Positions 4,977 to 9,497 of a stretch of 9,497 nucleotides of DNA are shown here, in pieces (the stretch's first letter is position 1; every line of letters starts with the position of its first letter). The position numbers and the translations under genes are program-made. The DNA comes from CAYONP01 sp964405335 (GTDB taxonomy: Bacteria; Armatimonadota; UBA10988), in contig CAYONP010000143.1 of assembly GCA_964405335.1 (NCBI GenBank), positions 1 through 9,497 of the forward strand, written 5' to 3'. The notes beneath the pieces were generated by a model. It made no database searches, was not told the DNA's origin, and was given only the letters and a program-made list of their open reading frames with translations.

Positions 4977-6869
4977 GTGCCGCCACGCCCTCGGCCGCTG
5001 CCGGCCCGCCTGACGCTTGGTCTGCTCGTCCTGCTCGGCGTGGCCGTGCTCCGCGGCGACGATGCCAACCGGCTGCGCAATCCCGGCGGCGAGGCGGGCG
5101 ACGAACAGCTCGGCGTCGACGCCGGCTCGGCCTACTTCACCGCCGCCGACTGGACCGCCTCGCTCGGCGACGGTTTCGTCGCCCAGACCAGCGGCTGGGG
5201 CGCTACCGAGGCGTTCGACGGCGCGCGCTTCCTGCGCCCGCTCTCGCCGGTGCCCGAGGCCGAGGCCTTTCAGGATGTGCCGCTACCCGAGCAGGGCGTG
5301 CGCTACCTCGTCCTCCGCGGCTGGCTGCACGGCTGGCAGACCCAGGGCGACCATGCCGTCTTGACCCTGCGCCTGCTCGACGCGGCGGGCGAGACGATCG
5401 CCGAGCAGGCCGGCGAGCCGGTCTCTGGGCACCGCTGGATCGAGCGGGTGATCATTGCCGAGCCGCCGCCGGCCGCGCGCACGGCCCGGGTCATTCTCCG
5501 CGCGGTGCGCACCGCGGGCCAGGCGGCCGACGGCTACTTCGACGCGCTGTCGCTCACGTTCCACACCGAACCGCCGCTGCTGGCGCGGATCGAGTTCGAG
5601 CGCGACGACACTTTCGCGCCGGGCACGGTGCGCTTCCGCGACGTGTCGATCGGCCCGGTCGAGTCGCGCCGCTGGGAGTTCGGCGACGGCGAGACCAGCG
5701 ACGCGGCGGAGCCGGTCCACCGCTACGCCGAGCCCGGCCGCTACACCGTCCGGCTGGCCGTCACCGGCGACGGCCGTGAAGCGAGTTACGAGCTGCCCGG
5801 CCCGATCGAGGTCGATCCCCTGCGGATCGTCAAGGGCCCATACTTGCAGAACGTCACGCAGGAGGCGGTCACCGTCTGCTGGGAGACCAACTACGCGGCC
5901 GACTCGACGCTGCTCTGGACCGACGCCCAGGGCGTCGAGCGGGCGGTCACCGAGCGCGGGGCGAAGACGCTGCACCAGATGCGGGTCGAGGGCTGTTCGC
6001 CCTGGACGCGGGCGAGTTACCGCGTCCGCTCGCGCGCCTGGGACGCCGAGGTGAGCAGCGAGACCGGCAGCTTCAAGACGGCGCCGCCGCGCGACACGCC
6101 GTTCAGCCTGGTCGCCTGGGGCTGCAACCATGTCAACCCGCCGGTGTTCAGCAAGCTGGTTTCGCTGATGGCCGCCGGCGAGCCCGACCTGGCCCTGGCG
6201 CTCGGCGACACGGTCGACGCGGGGAGCGACTACGAGCAGTGGGAGCGCGGCTTCTTCGGCCCGCTGCGGCCGCTGACTCTGAACGTGCCGGTCGCGGTGG
6301 CCATCGGCAACCACGAGGGCAACGACCCGTGGTTCTACCGCTTTCTCGACCAACCGGGCAACGAACACTGGTTCAGCTTCGACTATGCCAACGCCCATCT
6401 GGTCTGCGTCGACTCGAACTTCGCCTTCGAACCGGGCAGCGAGCAGTATGCCTGGCTGGCCGCCGACCTCGCCTCGCCGGCGGCGCAGGCGGCCGACTGG
6501 CTGATTGTCGGCCACCACCACCCGCCCTGGTCGGAGATCTACGAAGAGACCAAGTACGCCGAGTTGCGCGAGCACCTGGTGCCGCTCTACGCGGAGCACG
6601 GCGTCGACCTGCTGCTCACCGCGCACATCCACGACTACGAGCGCGGCCAGCTACGCCGGCCCGACGGCGGGGTGATGCACTACATCCAGACCAGCGGTGC
6701 CGGCGGCCGGCTGTGGGAGGACGAGTATGAGGGCGATTGGCCGCAGGTCGAGACGGTGATCCAGTACACCTACCACTTCACCCGCTTCCGCTTCGCCGGC
6801 GGGCGGCTGAACTTCGAGGCGGTGGACATCGACGGCAACCGGATCGACGCCTTCGAGGCGGTTAACTAG
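4977..6869 (+). CDS. Secreted PAP-like metallophosphoesterase with PKD domain
   Basis: This is an exported 630-residue enzyme, probably hydrolysing phosphate esters outside the cytoplasm. Segments in order: signal peptide (1 to about 27, core LTLGLLVLLGVAVL); a beta-rich jelly-roll or carbohydrate-binding-like domain (about 30-197); a PKD domain (about 205-280, with WEFGDG and HRYAEPGRYTVRLAV); a fibronectin-III-like purple acid phosphatase N-domain (about 283-368, from RIVKGPYLQNVTQEAVTVCWET); and a calcineurin-like phosphoesterase domain (about 375-615). Visible metal motifs are GD (410-411), GNHE (444-447), GHHHP (512-516) and AHIHDYER (549-556). The first ligand Asp is replaced by Cys in WGCNH (C383), and the Tyr of the PAP GDxxY motif is Asp (D414), so it should not be a purple enzyme; Cys here recalls PhoD. 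The GTG start has GGAG (4966-4969) 7 nt upstream. It lies 30 bp after the second dioxygenase and is probably co-transcribed with it. Confidence 0.85.
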   Translation: MPPRPRPLPARLTLGLLVLLGVAVLRGDDANRLRNPGGEAGDEQLGVDAGSAYFTAADWTASLGDGFVAQTSGWGATEAFDGARFLRPLSPVPEAEAFQDVPLPEQGVRYLVLRGWLHGWQTQGDHAVLTLRLLDAAGETIAEQAGEPVSGHRWIERVIIAEPPPAARTARVILRAVRTAGQAADGYFDALSLTFHTEPPLLARIEFERDDTFAPGTVRFRDVSIGPVESRRWEFGDGETSDAAEPVHRYAEPGRYTVRLAVTGDGREASYELPGPIEVDPLRIVKGPYLQNVTQEAVTVCWETNYAADSTLLWTDAQGVERAVTERGAKTLHQMRVEGCSPWTRASYRVRSRAWDAEVSSETGSFKTAPPRDTPFSLVAWGCNHVNPPVFSKLVSLMAAGEPDLALALGDTVDAGSDYEQWERGFFGPLRPLTLNVPVAVAIGNHEGNDPWFYRFLDQPGNEHWFSFDYANAHLVCVDSNFAFEPGSEQYAWLAADLASPAAQAADWLIVGHHHPPWSEIYEETKYAELREHLVPLYAEHGVDLLLTAHIHDYERGQLRRPDGGVMHYIQTSGAGGRLWEDEYEGDWPQVETVIQYTYHFTRFRFAGGRLNFEAVDIDGNRIDAFEAVN

Positions 6870-6919
6870 GGACGCAACCCCATTCGGGTTCACTCTGGGC
6901 CCCAGGAAGCGCGCTCGGC

Positions 6920-6990
6920 GCCACTGGTAGGGCCCGTTCGCCGAACGGGCCAGCGGCGCGGCTTAACCCCCGACACCCATAGCCAGTGGC
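6920..6990. repeat. Outer inverted repeat around the REP-like hairpin
   Basis: GCCACTGG (6920-6927) and CCAGTGGC (6983-6990) are perfect 8-bp inverted copies on either side of the hairpin at 6931-6951. The pair suggests a composite element with two REP-like ends in opposite orientation. The rest of the convergent gap 6870-7022 holds only a weak AACCC/GGGTT hairpin (6876-6890) and no gene. Confidence 0.4.
6927..6951 (+). repeat. GTAG-headed REP-like hairpin
   Basis: GTAG (6927-6930) leads straight into a perfect 9-bp stem, GGCCCGTTC (6931-6939) and GAACGGGCC (6943-6951), with loop GCC. A GTAG tetranucleotide at the foot of a hairpin is the signature of many REP elements bound by RAYT transposases. 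It also lies between two convergent genes, so it could serve as a two-way terminator, although no T-tract follows. Confidence 0.55.
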
Positions 6991-7022
6991 ACCAGCCGCC
7001 GATGTTGACGATGTTCGAATGC

Positions 7023-8006
7023 CTATGCGACGGTTCCCATACTCCCGAGCTGCTCCAGCGCGTCGGGCGCGGGGTCGCCGATGACCAGCACCTCGGCGCG
7101 GCTGGCGCCGGCGAGCACCAGCTCGCGAATGAGCGGGTACCAGACCAGGCTCGAGGGAATGATGATCCGCGGTCCGTCGCCGAGCAGGTAGAGCCGCTCG
7201 GCGCGGCCGTAGGGCAGCTCGTCGCGCTCAATCACCACCTGCTCGACGGCCGCCAGGTCGACCGTCCGCGGATGGAACGGCCGGCGCTCGATGATCGTCG
7301 TGGCGGTGAACTCGAGCGGCCAGCTCGCGTACATGCCGATCACCAGGGCGAGCAGGATCCAGCCGGCGACGAGCGCCATCATCGCCGGCACCAGATTGGC
7401 GTAATGCCCGCCCTTCGAGTGTTCGTTGAGCAGCATGTAGAGCAGCGCCACCGCCAGCACGGCGCCGACGAACTTGAGGAAAGTCCAGTGCAGCGCGTCG
7501 CGGCCCTGGCGCACGCCATACTCCTGGATGTCGGCCTGCTGCCGCCGCCACACCTCAGCGGTCCGCGCGTGAAGGGCCTCGAGCAGCTCGCGCCGCTGCT
7601 CGGGCGGCACCCAGCCAAGCTGCACCTCGACGCGCTCGCCCTGCGAGCCGACCATCAGGTAACTGCTGTTGCGCAGCTTGAAATCGACCTGGACGACCTT
7701 GTCCCACTCAATCCGCACCGGGCGCGGGCCGTAGCGAGCCGTCAGGCCGGTGTCGTCGATCGTGACCTCGGCCAGCGCCTCGCGCACGATGGCCAGCGCC
7801 GCCCAGAGCGCGATGAGGATCAGTAGCGCGCTGATCACCGGCGGCTGGCCGGCAAGCTGCTGTGACAGCCGGAGCGGCTGCTCCGACTCCGGCGCGGGCG
7901 GGGCGTAGAGGGCGATCAGGGCGGCATAGGCCAGCGCCAGCAGCGGCAGCGCCGCGGCGAAGCCGAGGATCCATCGCCTGCTCTCTGCCGACCGGCGGAA
8001 GGTCAT
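7023..8006 (-). CDS. Membrane protein with two PH-like domains
   Basis: This is a 327-residue integral membrane protein of unknown function built from two similar halves. Each half is a pair of hydrophobic helices followed by a beta-rich segment resembling bacterial PH-like domains. Helices lie at about 12-34, 57-75, 175-193 and 206-226. The PH-like segments are about 79-146 (VTIDDTGLTARYGPRPVRIEWDKV and onward, ending in an amphipathic helix) and about 230-300 (LEFTATTIIERRPFHPRTVD and onward). Bacterial proteins with this layout (helix pairs joined to PH-like domains) are mostly uncharacterised. The ATG at 8006 is chosen because GGAGG (8015-8019) lies 8 nt upstream; an in-frame start at 8060 would add 18 residues ahead of that site. 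It follows the glycosyltransferase on the same strand by 80 bp and may share its transcript. The stop is TAG. Confidence 0.72.
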   Translation of the reverse strand: MTFRRSAESRRWILGFAAALPLLALAYAALIALYAPPAPESEQPLRLSQQLAGQPPVISALLILIALWAALAIVREALAEVTIDDTGLTARYGPRPVRIEWDKVVQVDFKLRNSSYLMVGSQGERVEVQLGWVPPEQRRELLEALHARTAEVWRRQQADIQEYGVRQGRDALHWTFLKFVGAVLAVALLYMLLNEHSKGGHYANLVPAMMALVAGWILLALVIGMYASWPLEFTATTIIERRPFHPRTVDLAAVEQVVIERDELPYGRAERLYLLGDGPRIIIPSSLVWYPLIRELVLAGASRAEVLVIGDPAPDALEQLGSMGTVA

Positions 8007-8081
8007 CGCCCGTGCCTCCAGGAGGATCTTACCCGCTGCGGTGTGCAAGCGGAGTGCCAACTCCAGGGCGGACGGTGACTA

Positions 8082-8095
8082 GGTGGTTAACCACC
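8082..8095. repeat. Palindrome across the glycosyltransferase stop codon
   Basis: GGTGGTTAACCACC is a perfect 14-bp palindrome that includes the TAA stop (8087-8089). In RNA it would give a 5-bp GGTGG/CCACC stem with a TTAA loop. It could mark a weak terminator or processing site between the two genes, or a protein-binding site. Confidence 0.4.
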
Positions 8096-9286
8096 GCGCC
8101 GGCGCAAGAGCCGGTCGGCGCCGACGGCCGCGGGGAGCATCAACAACGACTCCATCGGCATGCGGTAAGTGTGGTTGGCGTAGCAGAGCATGAACGGCAG
8201 GCTGAGCCAGGCGCAGAGCCAGAGCACGAGCTGCAGTGGCCGGCGGTCGCCCGGCGCGCGGTAGCCGAGCCAGGCCAGCACCAGCAAGGCCAGATAGGCA
8301 ATCAGCGCGACCAGGCGCAGGATTCGCTCCTTGCCCGCCGCCTCGGCGAGGCCGTGGAACGGCGGCCGCCACAGCACATACTGGTTGATCGCCCACAGCT
8401 TCAGCGTGCGCAGCGGGTGCGTCGCCGCGAACTGGAGCGCCAGCCGGGCGCCCTGCTGGTGCGCCGCCAGCTCGCCGGCGCCCTGGTCCCAGTCGATCCC
8501 CGGCGGGATGACCCAGTCGTAGGTCCACAGGTCATACTCGGCGCGGTTGCTCTCGTACAGGTTGATCCCAGCGTTGGTGGTGATCAGCACGAACCCGCCG
8601 AGGACGACGAAGTTGCGCACCGTCCAGACGCCGACGACCGCCGCGAGTCCGGCGCAGAGCGCCAGCCAGGCGCGGCCGAGTGGGCGTCGCTCCGGGTCGG
8701 TGCGGTACCAGCAGGCGACGGCGAACGGCACGGCGAGCGACATCTCGCGGGTCAGCGCCGAGAGCCCGAGCACCACGCCGGCGGCCAGGTGCAGGCGGAG
8801 CGACTCGCGCCGCAGCGCGAGCAGCAGCAGGCAGAGCGCGAGATGGAGCAGCAGGAGATAGAGCACCACCGGCACCAGTCGCGCCGGCTGGTCGAGATAG
8901 ACCGGGTAGCAGGCAAAGAAGAGCCCGGCCAGCAGCGCGGCGCGGCGGGTCGAGACCAGGCCGACCAGGAGCATCAGCACCCAGCAGTCGAGCCCGGCGA
9001 CCAGGCAGAGCACGAGCTTGCCCAGGCCAGGGCTGACCCCCGCGACGGCGTAGACGGCGCCGAGCAGGGCGGGCAATCCAGGCGGCCGATAGGCCCGCGC
9101 CTTGAACTCGAGGAAGCCGTTGCCGCCCGCCACGTTCTCGGCGATAGTCGAGTAGTAGAGGGCGTCGCCCGGCAGCTCATCGAATCCGCCGGCCATGCCC
9201 GAGAGCACCACGCCGGCGCGCAGCAGCACAGCGAGCAGAATGATCGCGCCGGCGGGCCATCGCGGCGCCGGGTCTGGCTCGGGCAT
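8087..9286 (-). CDS. GT39/ArnT-like membrane glycosyltransferase
   Basis: This is a polytopic GT-C fold protein of 399 residues, resembling the PMT_2/ArnT group that transfers sugars from polyprenyl-phosphate donors to lipid or protein acceptors on the outer face of the inner membrane. After the first helix (about 12-30), the first extracytoplasmic loop carries acidic residues in FDELPGDALYY (35-45), the region that holds the catalytic Asp in GT-C enzymes, and then YRPPGLPALL (66-75), typical of the family. Several further helices follow. ALTREMSLAVP (177-187) and VWTVRNFVVLGGFVLITTNAG (220-240) are also family-like. No large C-terminal periplasmic domain is present, and the length is somewhat short for ArnT. 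The ATG at 9286 is chosen over an upstream start at 9424 because AGAGG precedes it and because the extra N-terminus is arginine-rich and overlaps a repeat. Donor and acceptor are unknown. Confidence 0.83.
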   Translation of the reverse strand: MPEPDPAPRWPAGAIILLAVLLRAGVVLSGMAGGFDELPGDALYYSTIAENVAGGNGFLEFKARAYRPPGLPALLGAVYAVAGVSPGLGKLVLCLVAGLDCWVLMLLVGLVSTRRAALLAGLFFACYPVYLDQPARLVPVVLYLLLLHLALCLLLLALRRESLRLHLAAGVVLGLSALTREMSLAVPFAVACWYRTDPERRPLGRAWLALCAGLAAVVGVWTVRNFVVLGGFVLITTNAGINLYESNRAEYDLWTYDWVIPPGIDWDQGAGELAAHQQGARLALQFAATHPLRTLKLWAINQYVLWRPPFHGLAEAAGKERILRLVALIAYLALLVLAWLGYRAPGDRRPLQLVLWLCAWLSLPFMLCYANHTYRMPMESLLMLPAAVGADRLLRRRGG

Positions 9287-9298
9287 GACACCTCTCGC

Positions 9299-9318
9299 CG
9301 CCCGGTTCGCGCCGGGCG
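9299..9318 (-). other. Hairpin in the glycosyltransferase leader
   Basis: CGCCCGG (9299-9305) and CCGGGCG (9312-9318) form a perfect 7-bp stem with a 6-nt loop. It ends about 3 nt before the AGAGG ribosome binding site, so it could affect translation. It could also be chance in GC-rich DNA. Confidence 0.35.
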
Positions 9319-9328
9319 CGGCGATCCT

Positions 9329-9356
9329 GCTATCGTCGCGGCCGAGCGACGGTGAA
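9329..9356 (-). promoter_or_regulatory. Weak candidate promoter for the glycosyltransferase
   Basis: On the - strand, TTCACC (9356 to 9351) and GATAGC (9334 to 9329) lie 16 bp apart and match consensus at four and three of six bases. The start point would be near 9322, about 36 nt before the ATG. Confidence 0.25.
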
Positions 9357-9401
9357 GGCCGGCGGTATCGCAGAACCGCCCGACCGCATCGGTCAACCGG
9401 T

Positions 9402-9463
9402 GTAGGGTCCGCACCGCGGACCACGCCGTCAAGCCCGGCGGCATTGGTCCGCGGTGCGGACCC
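9402..9463. repeat. Head-to-head REP-like hairpin pair
   Basis: GTAG at 9402-9405 leads into the 19-mer GGGTCCGCACCGCGGACCA (9405-9423). Its perfect reverse complement lies at 9445-9463, 21 bp away. Each 19-mer is itself a hairpin with GGTCCGC/GCGGACC arms and a 3-nt loop. The spacer can extend the large stem through CGCCG (9424-9428) and CGGCG (9436-9440). On the opposite strand the second copy is headed by GTTG instead of GTAG. This is the layout of a BIME-like REP pair. Confidence 0.7.
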
Positions 9464-9468
9464 AACCC

Positions 9469-9488
9469 GAAGCCGGCTGGAAGCCGGC
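9469..9488 (+). repeat. Short direct repeat at the right edge
   Basis: GAAGCCGGC occurs at 9469-9477 and again at 9480-9488, an 11-bp period. GCCGGC is itself a palindrome, so the unit can also fold. It directly follows the REP-like pair, and a larger element may continue beyond the window. Confidence 0.4.
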
Positions 9489-9497
9489 GGTCCGGGG

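Noticed and set aside
5283..6632. A 449-residue - strand open frame opposite the phosphoesterase
   Set aside because: It is antisense to conserved metal-site motifs and rich in Arg, Val and Ala without domain signals.
3310..6869. Assignment of the operon to PhnY/PhnZ phosphonate breakdown
   Set aside because: There is no PhnZ-like HD-domain oxygenase and no phosphonate transporter here, and PhyH membership alone does not give the substrate.
8015..8025. CCTCCAGGAGG inverted repeat near the PH-like protein start
   Set aside because: The single-base loop is too tight to form a hairpin, and the sequence is explained by the GGAGG ribosome binding site.
7862..9355. A 497-residue + strand open frame opposite the glycosyltransferase
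   Set aside because: It is Arg/Gln/Glu-rich low-complexity antisense translation, while the opposite strand encodes a membrane protein with family motifs.
1..9497. tRNA, rRNA, CRISPR arrays, integrases, toxin-antitoxin or defence genes
   Set aside because: I looked for these and saw no cloverleaf, regularly spaced repeat array or recognisable protein of these kinds.

Overview
This is a very GC-rich bacterial stretch with five transcription blocks and no RNA genes, CRISPR arrays, integrases or intact transposases that I can see. Possible pointers to a Planctomycetota/PVC-type or similar environmental bacterium are the paired PhyH-type dioxygenases, a secreted PKD-containing phosphoesterase, GTG starts, and REP-like hairpins of the GTAG-headed kind. 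This placement is an inference from gene style, with no marker gene behind it.

Layout, left to right. Positions 1-50 hold a near-consensus sigma70-type promoter firing leftward out of the window, with a palindrome at its expected start point. Positions 60-390 hold no convincing gene but several hairpins. A promoter at 391-418 precedes a small acidic protein of unknown function (508-885, + strand). It ends 6 bp from the end of the convergent feoAB operon (892-3080, - strand), which encodes ferrous iron uptake. The feoA promoter region (3104-3154) carries a TTGACA -35 box and a perfect 20-bp inverted repeat with TTAG/CTAA half-sites, a plausible site for an iron-responsive repressor.

Between feoA and the next genes lies an inverted pair of GGGGTCAGGTC sequences (3167-3249), which looks like a small REP/MITE-type element. 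To its right is a + strand operon of three genes: two PhyH-family Fe(II)/2-oxoglutarate dioxygenases overlapping by 4 bp (3310-4128, 4125-4946), then 30 bp, then a secreted multidomain metallophosphoesterase (4977-6869). The phosphoesterase has purple-acid-phosphatase architecture, but a Cys sits where its first metal ligand should be Asp, as in PhoD.

The gap 6870-7022 between convergent genes carries a GTAG-headed hairpin and a surrounding inverted repeat. The - strand block to the right contains a GT39/ArnT-like membrane glycosyltransferase (9286-8087) followed by a four-helix membrane protein with two PH-like domains (8006-7023). The right edge (9402-9490) carries a head-to-head pair of 19-bp REP-like hairpins and a short direct repeat.

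The middle of the window has an iron theme: an Fe(II) importer, two Fe(II)-dependent oxygenases and a probable metal-dependent phosphoesterase sit back to back. Whether they are co-regulated is a hypothesis. The most testable new points are the predicted feo operator, the altered metal site of the phosphoesterase, the dioxygenase-dioxygenase-phosphoesterase operon, and the three REP-like elements.
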